The notes: generated from the sequence alone by a model not told the origin. Numbered from the stretch's first letter, positions 50,717-63,540 are shown. The stretch: DNA of 64,000 bases from Troglohyphantes excavatus (GCA_963932185.1 OZ010666.1:42203592-42267591), one strand, 5' to 3'. Made by a program: numbers and translations.

Positions 50717-51183
50717 TCACGTGAGGCACGGCGACAGAGTCAGTTTGTGACAAGTGTCCACGATGGAATTCGATGCCTTCGTGAATTCGTTCTCGGACGC
50801 GACGATAGATGGCGACAGTGTATCTTCCACGGAAGAAAGAGGCACAAAGTTGAACACGCTCTTGTGCGTGGCAGCTCTGGATGGGGTAAGGGAATCTGGA
50901 TCAGGTGTTGATGCGTCGACGGCCAGGAGTGGGGAACCGGGAGAAGATATGTGGTAGCGGGAACAACTAGAACCGGAGAATATCTGGTTCTCAAAAGTCA
51001 GAAGTTGCCCCATGAAACTAAAGTTCGGGGACACTATCCTTCGTCGAGATTTGACATATTTGTAGGCTTCTTCCATACGGAGGCGTCTGGTGGCCATGAG
51101 GTATGCAATGCAGATCGTGGCAGAGCGACTCACACCAGCTTGGCAGTGGACCAGCACTTTGCCATTCTGGGATTTAACTTGAT
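50717..51183 (-). CDS. MAP-kinase phosphatase (DUSP1/2/4/5 type), last coding exon
   Basis: This exon carries the active site of a dual-specificity phosphatase: GKVLVHCQAGVSRSATICIA, the HCxxxxxR(S/T) loop with catalytic Cys and Arg. It is followed by AYKYVKSRRRIVSPNFSFMG and the QLLTFE motif typical of nuclear MKPs. The C-terminus keeps a KSVFNFVPLSSV segment like the VFNFPVS stretch of DUSP1. The acceptor TTTTGCAG precedes 51183. The first two bases (AT) complete a Gly/Asp-type GAT codon with the G from the previous exon. The stop is TGA at 50719-50717. Such enzymes dephosphorylate Thr and Tyr of ERK, JNK or p38 in the nucleus. All catalytic residues are present. Which paralogue it is cannot be settled here. 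Confidence 0.9.
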
Positions 51184-54100
51184 CTGCAAAAGATAAGACA
51201 AAACATTAATTTTCTATTTTACACGGGAATTAATAAAAATGGTAACAACAAATATACACGGCTGCATAACAAATTAGCATATAAAAGTTGAATGTCCACT
51301 AAATGAAATTTTTACGTAGTTGTATACCCGTGCACTTATCACAACGATTGAACAGGTTAGAATACTGCAACTTAATGTTAATTTCACTCAAATCTCGCCT
51401 TAAACACTACTTGGTAATGGTAATAGACAAAGCTTTACTCAATTACCTATACCTTACCTACTATTTCTATTACCTAGTTACAGAAATATAAGGGGGTAAA
51501 AAGCCAAGAGGTACAAGTGAAAATTTCATAATTTTGTGAAAACGCATTTAAAGTTAAAACAAAACAGTTGATTCTGAAGTAGTTTATTCTTACGCCGCTA
51601 GATATCAGCACATAACAATCATTTACTTTGTATTCCTTTGCCACCAGCTTTTCATATATATTAACTATCCACAACCGCACTGAACTCCATTTTTTTTTAA
51701 AAAGTCATTTGTACCCATTCGTTTATCATCCCTCGTATATAGTAGTTATATAGAGCACAAATTAAAATGGTTTCAAACGTTAATGATCCTAAATGAAGTC
51801 GCCGAGCCAAAATTTGCTTATAGAAACCAAACTTTTAAAATTACATGAATGAGAGGCTATATGCCAACTCAATACAGCCTAGGTGGAATTTTTCAAATAA
51901 TCAAACTCTAATTTGCCTACATTGCAAGAGAGAGTAAAATGCATTTAAAAAGGATATTACAGATTCAATTTAGCAATAAAAACTTATTGAGCAACACAAA
52001 ATACCGAAAATGTATAAACCCAAGATTTTTTTCCAGGAGTTTTTGGTAAGTTTTTCCTTGCATTTGAATGGTTTTATTTATTCTCTTTTAATCCCATCAG
52101 CAACGTACAGGAAAATCTGATATTGGCAAGCCAACTTCCCTTTCGTCGTGAGAGTCGCATTTAGAAGGAAGCCACGACATAAATAGCCGGCAGTCATTTT
52201 CATTGATTGTCGATGCAGGGAGGAAAGGTAAGAGACGTTTCTAAGGCTTCGTTCTACACTATTTTTAAAAAAGAAAAATATTCTTGGTGTTAAAAGTACA
52301 AATGTCTGAGAGAAAAAAAAATGTCCTCGGCCTATTCAAATTGCACATTTCCGATCATCAGAATCTTTTCGTAAGTATAAATTGCCGCATTTGCAGAAGA
52401 CCTTAAGTTAGCTGGCAATTAAATCAAACGTCTCAAATTGATGACACTTACTGGCTTTTATTTGCGAATTTACTTATTACATTAGTTATTTTTATTTCAG
52501 GTTTTTTCCACCATTACTAATATTATTTCCTCGTACCCCCAAATCGGATCGAAAGGATAAACAATTTGCTTTCTACAAAGAACACGAACAAAAAATATTA
52601 TAGAATCGAAATAAAAACATAAGAACTAATTGGGACCCATATCTGATTTCATAATTTTTTTATTATTATTAACTTAGCAGAGAGATTTTCTTTCATTTTA
52701 GATTTTTCTCTTTAATGATTTTATTACGAAATTATAATTTTATATAGTAAAGTAAAAAAAGTTTTAATGGTTTTATATGTTTTTCAATTTGCTGCAACTA
52801 CATAGTAAAATCTTCGACTTTTAACATCGCCCTCATTTGTTATCGAAAATAAAAATTCAGACGGGAGAACAACAAAAAACACTTTTTCCAAAAAAGAATA
52901 TTACCAATTCTTAAAAATATATATATAAAAAAAATACTATAACTAATGTAACCCACATTTTTAGTATACCTTCCACGACCGCGGTCATTAATAAAACGTG
53001 ACATTGAAAAAGCAAGATTATATTCTCCTCTTTTAAACCGCGCTTCGATATTCTTTTTCTTCCCAGCTTTCCTTTCGGTCTAAATAATGGCCTTGGGTCG
53101 TAAAATCCGCCACCCGCTTTGGCGCAGAAGGTCGTAAACATCTTCTAACAAACCGTTCTTTTAAAAATAACTGAAAAGCCGCCTTGCCCCGATCGCCGCC
53201 ATTTTTATTTTTGATCTTCGCGACCCGTAGTAAAAACCGCTGCCAAACGATGGAAGCAAAATTTAGACTGAGAACCTCCACTGGATGAGGCGGAAATACG
53301 AAGGCCGTAAAAATGTTTTAAAGTTCCGGTAGTTAAACGGCAGACGATGCGATAGTCGTGAGAGATAACCGATACCTTTTGTCGAATACCCCCCCCCCCC
53401 TGATGATTTAGGAGTCTTTGTTGCCATAGAATACAGTGGTGACAAAAATTTGGGGAAGCATTTCTCGTAAACTTTGTAAATGACGTTTTTAGTGAGAAAA
53501 TAAACTAAATAATAGGGGAACCTTCTTTCGCAGCAACCACGTCAGGGGACAACAATTTTAAGGGGCCTGCCTAATATTAGCGGAGAGGGGGAATGAAAAA
53601 GGTTAAATAGAGGAATCGGTTTTCTATTTTATGTACACCCTTACATACAAGATTAGTAATTAGTTTTCCTAATAAATGGTGAAGGACTATTAGGACTTAA
53701 CTACATGTGGCAGAGGCGATTGAATGACCTTTCAGCCCACTCCAAACAAAGGCTGTTATAATCATTAAATTTGTCGTTCAATAAGCTTTGCAAATATAAC
53801 ACACAAAAACTCATCACTCAAAAGTAAAATCTTTCTTTACACCGTAATGTTAATAAACATAAAATTTAAGGTTTTTTTTTATGTATGAAACGTTTATCAA
53901 ACGAAATTATGTATTATCCAGCGCACATTGCAACAAAAGGTTATAATTAATATCCTAAAAATTTTATTAATTATAAATGCAATACATAATTATATTCAAG
54001 TTAAAATTAAATAATCATAAAAAACGACAAATAGTCGACAAAAGTACTAAAAAAAATTTTAATTGATAATTCATTCCATTTTTTTTTTAATCAACGAAAT

Positions 54101-55426
54101 GAGTTATTTAGCCTGGTAACATATATAAAATTTTTATTTGTTTAATTCTCCAATTGACAGCAAACGTCTGTGCTTAGATTGTGAAAATGTAACACAATTA
54201 CCTTGATTTGTCATTTTTGTATTATAGTTAGTTTTTTTCTGCATTATATATATATAATAATTAAAAATAAAAATTTAAAAATAATGTAGTCAAATTGACG
54301 AATGTGTTGTAAGCACGAAACGTTTTCTCGAGTGTTGCAATATAGGATTGATAAATCTATCTCGCAATTACGATTAATCGATACATATCCATATCAACCC
54401 ACCCAAAATAGCCAATTAAAAAAAAAAAAAGGAAATTCCCCGCCAGTCGCATATATATTTTATAATAAAAAAACGTATAAGTTCCTGCGCTCATTGCTTA
54501 CGACGCAGGCAAGGCACGTGCGTGGGCTTGGCCAACACACCCTTTACAATTTGCTTCCGCTCGTTAGTGCACCCTGCATTGGGGAAGTCCCTCTCCCTTC
54601 GAAAAAAGATTCTAAATCAGGGATCTACTTCCTGTAGAGCACTACCTTCCGTTATATAGATTCCCCCCTGATTTATAATAATAGAAATTCTGGGGGGGGG
54701 GGGGGGGGGGGACGTCCGTCGTGCGACATCTTCCAAAAAAAGAAGGACAATTGGTCACACGCGTCGACGGTTCCCCTGCCTACCTTTTACCTGATCTTTG
54801 GATGTATGTGGGAGGGGTTTTGTTAATTCATAGGAGAATTCTGGGTTATTAGAGGTGGATGAGGGGTTGAGACGGATCTATTAATCCAATGGATGAATTT
54901 TGAGGATTGGAAGGATGGATTAACGTTGAGGAAGTTTTAATGGGATACATTGGAATTGAAGATTGGATAAGTCACTGCGGAGGGTCCGATATCTATTTAA
55001 AAATAACCACCACTTATAAATTCTTGTTATTGGAATAAATTAAATTTAGACATAAATGTACATTTAAAAAAAATAATAATAAGATTTTCATAGATTTCTT
55101 CCATTTAAGTATTAGAGGACATGTTAGTGAGATCTGCAATGGATACCAATTACTTCAAAATATCAGTTAAAAAATTTACAGGTTTTTAATTGTTACCACC
55201 AGGGGGGGCTGTCATACACAAAAAAAATTGGCTTGGGTTGAAACGAATAATTTCAACTTAAAAGATACGAAATTCCAATTTAAATGTATGCTAAAAAATT
55301 TCTTTTATAACTTTTTGACATTTTTCATCTTTTTTTTTTATATATAGATAAGGTAGGATTAAAGGCTTAAAATAAACAGCAGTAAGCTACGATGTGTTTT
55401 TATATTGTTTTAATTCATTTTATTGC

Positions 55427-55502
55427 GGAACACTTTATTTGAAAATATATCATGTGTATGAAACTGTACGTGAACACTTTATTTGAAATATATCATGTGT
55501 AC
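55427..55502. repeat. Two 31-bp direct repeats
   Basis: GAACACTTTATTTGAAAATA plus TATCATGTGTA (55427 on) is repeated, with one A fewer, from about 55472. The period is about 45 bp. No known element boundary coincides. Confidence 0.7.
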
Positions 55503-57695
55503 GCGTAAATTTATAAGGATAATTTCCACGACATATCGACGGCAAATGTATAGTGAAATCGAACTAGCGAATTTAAGTTAATCTTACCAGTTCGAAAAAG
55601 TTGAACAATTTTTAATTTTCCCTCGATAACTTTGGTGTTTTTGCTTTCATTTGCAAAAAATATATAGAATTTTCTTCAGACCTAAATTTTTCCAACTCTC
55701 CCTCTGATATTTTTAAAACTTGGAATTCCGAACTTTTAGGAAAATGTAGGCATCTTTGGGGCCAATAGATAAAATATTTAGCATTTTAATTATACATTCA
55801 TAATTCTGGAAAAGCAATGCTTCCAGCATTTGGCTAAATAAAAATTTAACCAACCAAATTGATACTTACGAAAATGCGGCTTAATCCACAATAAACTTAA
55901 TGAATACTAATTCCCAGTGTATTTATAAAAAAAAATTCTACACATTCTGTTTAAGTATTTGAACGACTTCTACCGAAATAACCGTGCTTCAATGTTAAAG
56001 AATTCCGGAAGTTCGAAATTTTCCCGTGAACCATAAATTTTCGAAACGTAGAATCTCCCGGTACAAGCGAGTTCAATTCGCGGAAGAAAAAAAAGAACAC
56101 ATTCTATTTTGGAACGCCGTAGCCCGTTTCTAAATCTGAATGCGCATTCTGTTCGAAGGCAGAATGTTGCGAAAGATGTTTGCGGAGAGGATCTTTTCGA
56201 AAATTAGGATCTTGCAGCAGAAGAAGGGAGGGGGAAGATGACGGAAAAGTAAATGCTAATTCGAGATATCGTCCCCGCCGCGGAAGTTTACTAACGATTG
56301 CGAGGCCTTCCGCCGTGGAACGTCTTCCTGTGAGAAAATGGCGCGGGAAACAGCGTGGGAGATGTTTTCTTCAGAGTGCCTGATGAGATTAGGAGATTAG
56401 AAATAATATGTATCGACACGGTTTGAGACTGAAAGGGATTTATTAATAAATTGTCACGGCGTGTTGTTTTGAGAAAGTTCTTGGAAGAGGAAAGAAATGG
56501 AATTGGTGGTTTTGTAAAGAGCGGGAGATAATACTACTTCAATTTGTTGTATGGCGGTGTTCTATTCGTAATTCGTGTCCAGGAATCTATGCATACTTCG
56601 AAATTTAAGTTAAATGCGACTTGCTTTAAGTATCGATTTGTTACAGAATTTAATTTAAAATAAATTGTTCGGAAAGGGGAGATATTTAATGCTTTATATT
56701 GAAAAATTGTAGTTTGATATTCAATACAATAGTATTAATTTAAAGTTAATTTAGTTCTGTTAAGAAAAGTTATATTTATAAATAGCAAAATATTACATTT
56801 ATATATCAGTTTAAAAAGCGTGTGGGCTTATTCTGTTTTCCTTAATTTGGGTACTTAAATATGAAAATTAAACCTAAATAAAATTCATATTTTTTGCTAT
56901 TTTTTTATTTTAATTTGACCTTTTACCCATTCAAATTAGTACTCATTTTAATTATCAATGGTAAAGCTCAAATAAAATGAGATGAAGTGAGTGATACGGG
57001 TCCACATAAAGTTCTCTTTTTCATTCATAATTTTTAATAAATTTAATTCAAATCTTAAAATGGTATTTTTAAATCCCAATAGAACAATAGAAAGAACAAC
57101 TCATGAATGTCTGTCTCCGTCACAATAAAAAACATAATTCATTAAACATTTCAATACAAGTACTTGGGATTCTAAACATGGTAAAAACTGACCAATCACA
57201 GTTCTTTAAACAAAACGAGCGGGAAACGAGACTTGAATTCAACGATGCCATTGGCGGAGGGCTTGCCACACATCCGCAGGTAATAAAAAGGGATGTTTAC
57301 TATCGAGAGGAGCCCTGAATAAAATATAGTATATCCCTATCCTGCGGATATCCGTTGCGTCACACTATCGGTTAAACATTTATAGAGCAAAGGATGATTT
57401 GCCCCTTGTTTTCGAAACACCATTGTCAACATGCAGCATTGTCAACCGTTTTTTCTTTCACGGTCAAATGAATCGAAATGCGATTGTCCTGCAATAGCGT
57501 AATGAGGATATCGTGGACACACAATTAGGATCAGGCTGTACCATGGCATTTATTAAAATACCATTTGCAACAATGATGGAATATTTTTTTCGTATATCGA
57601 ACGTAAAACGCGTTGGTTGTTAGTGTTTAATTTTAAGTGTCATGTAGACTTGGGACGTTCATGTGTAGTAATTATACTGTTGTGATTTATAAACA

Positions 57696-58080
57696 GGTTT
57701 GGTTAATTAACGTCGCACTAGAACTGCACAGTGGGCTATTGGCGCCGATTCGAGTTTATCTCAAAGGAAAGACCCGGGAACAATGCCTTGTGATTTTGAA
57801 CCATGGTCATGACGAGGACAACACCTGAGCTGGCACCCGACGCAACATCGCTAAGCGCCAGGACATTGGACCCCGATCAGATTTATCGTGTACTAGTCCC
57901 GTATACACGCCGGTATAATTTGTTGGATATTTTTTAGACGACTTCCGAAATGTCGAAGCTGACAACCCTCCGATCGCAAGATCGCTACATGTTAACTTTT
58001 CTTTGTCACGTCCATTAGTAGTGCTCGCAATCCTCTGATTATTAGCCGAACGCCTTTATCCACTGGGCAACTGGGGCCCC
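57696..58080 (-). mobile_element. tRNA-derived SINE, copy B (antisense)
   Basis: Read on the - strand it starts GGGGCCCCAGTTGCCCAGTG, GGATAAAGGCG, continues through TCTTGCGATCGGAGGGTTGT, ACGATAAATCTGATCGGGGT and TTGCGTCGGGTGCCAGCTCA, and ends GTGCGACGTTAATTAACCAA. The order matches copy A at 22340-22743. The B box is degraded. It also preserves the CCCGGGTCTTTCCTTTGAGA region that in the copy A cluster survives only in a fragment. Confidence 0.75.
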
Positions 58081-58778
58081 ATAAACAGATTAAGAAATAG
58101 CAAAGTGAAATTTGCCATATGCTACTGACATAATTTATCAGATTTATATTTTATCAATCATTTTTATGATACATCTGCTCTTAAACATAAAAATGACTTT
58201 GGTTAAGATGACCTTTGAAATTATTTCTATAAAAACAGTTGATGGCTTTTTCAATAAAAACTGGGATATATTTAGCGAAAATCAGAAAAATCCCGTTTCC
58301 GTAGACATCAGAAATACATCAAATTTCCATTTCCGCCGTAAATTAAAACTAAAAATAAAATCACGATTTTGAAGCATTTCCGCTGTCTTGTATAAATATA
58401 TCGTAGCTAAAGGAAATGACTAATGAGCGCATAATTATGCGAAGAATTAAAAACGTATTCAGTCATTAACCTTTCAAAAACCGGAATAACTTGTCATTTA
58501 AGATATTACATTAAACTTGCAAATTGATATTTCCGTACAGGAAATTACATCATTGACAAAGTAAAATAAGATAGAATGGACAAACTTTAATCAAAAATTA
58601 ATTTAAAACTCGCAATAAAATTCAGGTTGTTAACCAAAAATATAGGCTAACAAATATTGTGGTAATTTAAGTCTAAAAGTTAGTGTAGATTACTTATTTT
58701 ATTTTTATTGTTTGGGAATGTATCGAAAATTTGAAAATGAAGATAAACGAAAATTTTACCAGAAAAGGGAACATTAAA

Positions 58779-58850
58779 CCAGTGGATCCCAAAAAGTGGT
58801 CCGCGGACCCCTGGGGTCAGCCGACCGATATTGGGGGTCCGCGGGACTAC
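58779..58850. repeat. Single hAT-like terminus
   Basis: CCAGTGGATCCCAAAAAGTG is followed by GTCCGCGGACCCC. This resembles the CAGTGGTTCTCAA...GGTCCGCGG beginnings of many hAT (Charlie-like) elements. GGGGGTCCGCGGG at about 58834 pairs with the first GTCCGCGGACCCC. I did not find the opposite terminus, so only one end is reported. Confidence 0.4.
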
Positions 58851-59660
58851 AAAAAAAAAATGGTTTAGCATTGAACGATCACCCTTGGCGAATTTTCTGA
58901 AAAAGCGATATTCTGCCTAAAGTAACTAAAAACAACTGGACAAGAAAGTTTAAAGATATTTGATCGCATTTTGCACAACTGATATACTCGGGCACAACTG
59001 ATATATCCAAGTTGAATCTGAAGCTGTGATATGTATAAATATTCAATAGTTTTAGGATCAACTTGGGTTATCCCCGAGTACAGTTGTGAACACACAAGTC
59101 TTATTTACTAACTTTTACTATGAACCCAAAAATATCGCCAAAATTTGTATATCGCCAAAAATAGTTTTTGTTTTTGCTTGTTATCTACTTATTTTTGGTT
59201 AAAATGGATTTCGAAGATGGGTTTCAAATGGTATTCAAAGTGGGTTTCAAAGAAAAATTTAAAAACCACATGCAAATATTTTTTTGTTCTACAAATTATT
59301 CACTGTGATAAAATAATTTTAAAAGTTTTAAACCAACGATGGGCGTAAAGGGGACCATAGCTTTTAATAAAAGGCGTAAACTTTATGGAAGCTAGTTTTT
59401 CAAAAACAAAAACATTGGGGGAGGGGAGCTTGGGCCCCATGAGTCCAATACAAATTACGCCTATGAAACCAACCAATAAATAGTTTAATGGCCTTAAAAA
59501 GGCTTCTGGTATAACTAGTGGCACCGTTCAAATTGTGTAATCGCCAGACAAACTACGCGAAATGTGTACATGTCCGTGCTTGTCAACTGCACACGATCTT
59601 TGCAGATACGCCTATTGTCAGAGGGTACGATAGCAACGGAATTACGCAAAGGGAACTCAC

Positions 59661-60002
59661 CGATGAAGTGGATGGACTCTTGGAAGTAGGCAGCGATGTC
59701 CTCGCACCCCGTGTCCCGCACCGGAATGCACTTGTACTCGAACACCCCTTGGAAGAGGTTGGGGCAGAACTGCGTCACGTTCAGCAGCGCCGTGATGCCC
59801 AGCTGCTGCAGCTGCTCCTTGCGGCTGGCGTCCCGGGCACTGCCCAGGAACAGGTGGGGCAGGATCTCCACGGGACAGCAGCCCTCGGAGCGGTAGCCAG
59901 GGCTGATGTGGGACGGAGAGGAGGAAGCCGGGGACGAAGATGGGGCGGACGGGACGGGAGACACCAGGTCGGGGAACAGGCGACTGAAGCTCTGATAGCC
60001 AC
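59661..60002 (-). CDS. MAP-kinase phosphatase (DUSP1/2/4/5 type), internal exon
   Basis: This exon starts in the linker after the rhodanese/CH2 domain: (G)GYQSFSRLFPDLVS, parallel to the GGYEAF linker of DUSP1. A Ser/Pro-rich stretch follows, then the start of the catalytic domain: CCPVEILPHLFLGSARDASR, LGITALLNVTQFCPNLF, and YKCIPVRDTGCEDIAAYF. The Asp in VRDTG is the likely general acid. It ends ESIHFI plus one base at a GTGAGT donor. The acceptor is TTCCTCAG before 60002. Phase 1 at the 3' end matches the last exon, giving a continuous DUSP domain. The first two bases need a G from an upstream exon, so at least one more exon (CH2 domain, kinase docking) lies outside the window. The GC content is far higher than in surrounding DNA, as expected for coding sequence. 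Confidence 0.9.
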
Positions 60003-60126
60003 CTGAGGAATGGGAAAGAAGCTATGTAGAGTACAGAAGATACGACTATACAAGATTCATACGTATAAAAGTCATTTTTACGGGCAGCAGTTTACATTAT
60101 ATAGTTAGTACAGTCACAGATGATTT

Positions 60127-60540
60127 TTAGGGGGTTTGAAAGAAGAAATTTCTCAACTTAACGAAATCGAAATTTCCAACATAACAGTGCTGAAACTTCC
60201 CAGTTCCAACTTATCGGCATTTTTCATCTTTTTTAAATGTATTAGGTAATATTAAACAGATCTCTCACAAGCATTGATTTGTTGCACGCATGTTTCAATG
60301 AAGAGTTCGTTTTTAGGTCATAATTTTAATGCAATCTTACAAAATGCGCAATTTCTAATCTTCCCTCGCTTTCATTTGCTAATAATATTAATTTTCTTCA
60401 TGCATAAATTTTGCCAACTCGGGGATTTTTTTAAACTTAAAATTCTCAACTTTTTAGGGTTTCCAGATTATTTGGGGGGAATGGTAATGCTCCCCCCCCC
60501 CTCCCCTAAAAAATACCACCCCGGTGCGACGGTCCTGATT
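60127..60540 (+). repeat. Dispersed repeat family R2, copy 2
   Basis: It follows 18200-18620 block for block: GAAATTTCTCAACTTAACGA, CATTTTTCATCTTTTTT, AAGCATTGATTTGTTGCAC, CAATTTCTAATCTTCCCTCG, AGGGTTTCCAGATTATTTGG. It ends with C-rich runs and GGTGCGACGGTCCTG. Confidence 0.75.
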
Positions 60541-61558
60541 ATAGTATGGCGGTAGAATGAGAAAACACAAAATCAAATATCATGCATTCTAAAGCTTAAA
60601 AACAAAAGGATAGCTAAAATAAGATTCTTTCAAGGGTCGTATACATTTTCCGAAAATAAATCTAACGACTTTTCAAGGACTTAAATGCAATTTATAGGCA
60701 AGGACCTTACTTTTTAATGTAAACTACTTGTATAAATTTGTCACGAAAAGTTAGATGTAAAGCGCTGATAGCCATTTGTAAAAATAGTATTTAAAAAATA
60801 AAATGAATATGAACAGCTAAAAGCTATTGGGTGCAAAGAAGCCGTGGTGTTTTTTACTAAGATACAAAATTGTGCTAAATTTACATTAAGATAAAATATT
60901 AATTTATAGAGGTTTAGTAAAATGATTTAAATGATAGCATGTTCACTAACTTTCTGGAACTTGGAAAGTTATTATGGACCTTTTGAACAAAAACATGGAG
61001 TTCCTAAGTACTTTTTAAGAGCCCTTACGGACATGAAAACATAACACTAAGCCTCAAAGAGGGTGATATCGAAAATTAAAATATGATAATTTAAGGAACA
61101 TATATTACATTACATATATCCCTCCCAATAATACTTTAAACATCACAAATAAAATGTTCTGAACAAAATGCAAGATTTTTTTTTTTAAGTATCAGTTGCA
61201 TCTTAAAATACACAAAATTATAAATGACACATTTTTTTCATAAAAATATTTCCTGTCATACCCCCGAAATTTTTTTATTCCGTTTCCCTGACGCGAGTTC
61301 TGTTATTCCATACTTCGAAGCCAAAATTTGGAATCTAAAAATTAGCGTTAAAAAAATATGCACGTGCGCACAAGTCAAAGAATTTTTTTTTTTTTAAATA
61401 TCCATACAATCCCATACATATTAAGGAGAGGAGGTAACTCGTCACTCGATGGGAAGGGGAGACTTTCGTAAAGTTCGAAACCGTCCCGTGCCGGAAACCC
61501 TTCCCCGGGAAGTTAAAGACAACCAAACAAACTTAAATCCGGTCGCGTGCGGCAGAGA

Positions 61559-61610
61559 TGACGTCAGGAAAGGCGGGAAAGTTGACGATTATGACGTTCT
61601 TGTGACGCAA
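61559..61610. promoter_or_regulatory. Cluster of CRE/ATF-like sites in phosphatase intron
   Basis: A full palindromic CRE, TGACGTCA (61559-61566), is followed within 52 bp by three further TGACG half-sites: TGACGATT (61583), TGACGTTC (61592) and TGACGCAA (61603). The segment lies in a GC-richer island. Vertebrate DUSP1 is induced through CREB sites, so a role in regulating this gene is plausible, but it is inference. Confidence 0.35.
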
Positions 61611-62657
61611 AGGGGTTGAGAAAGGAATTCCCCCCCATCTCTAAACTAATATTCCCCTTTAGAATTTACATTTGCATGTGACATCTTTCTTACTGACCGT
61701 AATTGGATAGGAAGGTAAGCACTGCCACCCACGACCGTAAGATGTTCCATTAGAACGTGAATGAAATCGTTTGAGAATTAAAGGTCAAGGTTCTTTTTGT
61801 GCGTTTTTATGTCGTTCTGGAGCGATCTATACGACTGTTCGAAATTAATTGCCGTAGAATGGGATGGGTGAAAGACTATCTTTCATGGGACGTTTATGAA
61901 TCTGGAGAGATTAAATTGCCGCAGCAGACGACAATGCGGGGGCGAATGTCGTCTGGGTTTGTAGTCCTGAAAATGAAATATCGACAATAAACGTAAAGTT
62001 GAATAAATAAATAAAACTTTTACTGTTCAAAATGTGTAAAGAAATAAGACGAATAAAAAAAAACATTTGTTCTCTATAAATATAAAATACAAGCGTTGTT
62101 TATGGCTGCAATGGAGAAACAAGTAAAATGTACTCATCGTAATTTTACTCTAGGATTAAGTTCCGCAATTTACACAATAGCCACTTTTAAATTTTGTTTT
62201 GAACAAAATAGACGATGTTATGTACACAAAAAAAATATTCAACCGATTTGATAGTCGCATTACAATTACACGAATAATCTATTTGCGATAGTTCAGGAAC
62301 TATCCCAAAGGAAAAATCCTAGAACACAACTATTGTAATTTTTAACTAACGGTCAGACGAAGATAACTTAGGATGGCACGCCACTCTCCAAATTTTTACA
62401 ACCAAATCAAGTAATTTGAAATTTATATTTTGCACTAAATTTCCAAAATTAATCTTACTATACTCCCTTTTGAAACAGTATCTTTAAGAATGAAAATGTA
62501 TGTAAATATCAGAAATTATTTCTTCAAGGAGCAAAAACTCGCCAAGTTTCCACAGTATAATACTCTTATTTTGTTTTAGATTTGTTTCCCTCATGATGAA
62601 ACAAGCCTTTGCTTATATAAAACAAGCCCAAGACCCATTTAACACGCGGGAACTTAT

Positions 62658-62705
62658 CGGTGATTCGATAATTCATACCACGTGGTATGAATTATCGAAT
62701 CACCG
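62658..62705. repeat. Perfect 48-bp palindrome
   Basis: The 24-bp arm starts CGGTGATTCGATAATTCATA and ends CCAC. The other arm is its exact reverse complement with no spacer, so the centre is the E-box CACGTG (62679-62684). Weaker outer pairing is seen (ACGCGG with CCGCGCG). It could be a foldback element or a protein-binding site. Confidence 0.9.
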
Positions 62706-63412
62706 AGAACTGCCGCGCGTTTTTCACGTTCATGTAGACTGAGCCCCAAGACTCTTGTACTGCGAAAAGATACAAGACATTCGTAAACAACCAGTTTATA
62801 CGTATAAAATAAGGCTTAAAAAACACCATGAAAGATAAAAAACATCCTTCAGCACTTCTCTACGAAAAATGAGACCTTAGTAGTCTAGTCAGGTCAAGCA
62901 GAGATAACCGAATTTATACGATATCCCAACAAAACAAGATCCGCTCTTGGACTGAGGTTTAACAGCTGATTGAGGAGAAAGATAAACAGGATGCAGAGAT
63001 ACTACTCTCCTCTTTAAAAAAAAATACTTGTGTTTATGTTTTAATGTCGGTCCTTGAATGGCAAGGGCGGAAGAGATGAACGAGCAAAGATTTCCGGCCG
63101 GGCATCTTCTGTTCGAAACTAAAAAAGAAAGAACGCGATACGAGATGAAAATCCCAGTTTTCTCTGGCTGCATTCCATCCTTTTCTTTTAACGAGAGTTA
63201 TGGCGTTCTACCAGCTTAGTATAATGTGCAGAGCTGAAAATTAATCATGCTCCACCGACGGAGCAAGCACTTCCACATCCAGAATGCTCTGGTAGTTTTC
63301 GCTGCGATCCCTAAAATGGAGGGTCGTGCTATATTCTTTGTAAATATGTGGGAAAACGTGCTGATAAATTGAGTTGTGTGCGTTTTGTGAGCCGGTTAGA
63401 TAATTTTTTGGC

Positions 63413-63519
63413 TGGTTTGGTTAATTAACATACTATAGCTGTACGGTGGGCTATTGGCGACGGTCCGGGGTCTATCTCTAAGTAAAGACCCAGGAACGAT
63501 GCCTCCTATTTTTTAACCT
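63413..63519 (-). repeat. SINE tail fragment (antisense)
   Basis: TTTGGTTAATTAAC, GGTGGGCTATTGGCGACGGT and AAGACCCAGGAACGATGCC correspond to the tail of SINE copy B in the same orientation. The tRNA-like head is missing. It abuts R2 copy 3 directly. Confidence 0.65.
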
Positions 63520-63540
63520 TAGAACGGACACGGCATGGGA

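Larger units (their letters stand above)
51184..59660 (-). other. 8.5-kb intron of the phosphatase gene
   Basis: The intron runs from the donor GTGAGT (at 59660) to the acceptor TTTTGCAG (ending 51184). It holds GC-richer islands at about 52080-52230, 52960-53450, 54460-54990, 56030-56540 and 57230-57330 that may be regulatory. It also has a 20-G run (54692-54711), a 12-C run (53389-53400), a direct repeat at 55427 and 55472, and a SINE at 57696-58080. A hAT-type terminus lies near 58781. The open frames within it show no recognisable protein. Confidence 0.65.

Noticed and set aside
50754..51196. Several + strand open frames
   Set aside because: They are antisense or out-of-frame shadows of the active-site exon of the phosphatase.
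59518..60006. 162-codon + strand open frame
   Set aside because: It is the antisense shadow of the GC-rich phosphatase exon at 59661-60002.
62889..63173. Missing CH2/rhodanese exon of the phosphatase
   Set aside because: The translation shows no rhodanese-like strand-helix pattern or kinase-docking arginine cluster, and no suitable donor in the required phase was evident.
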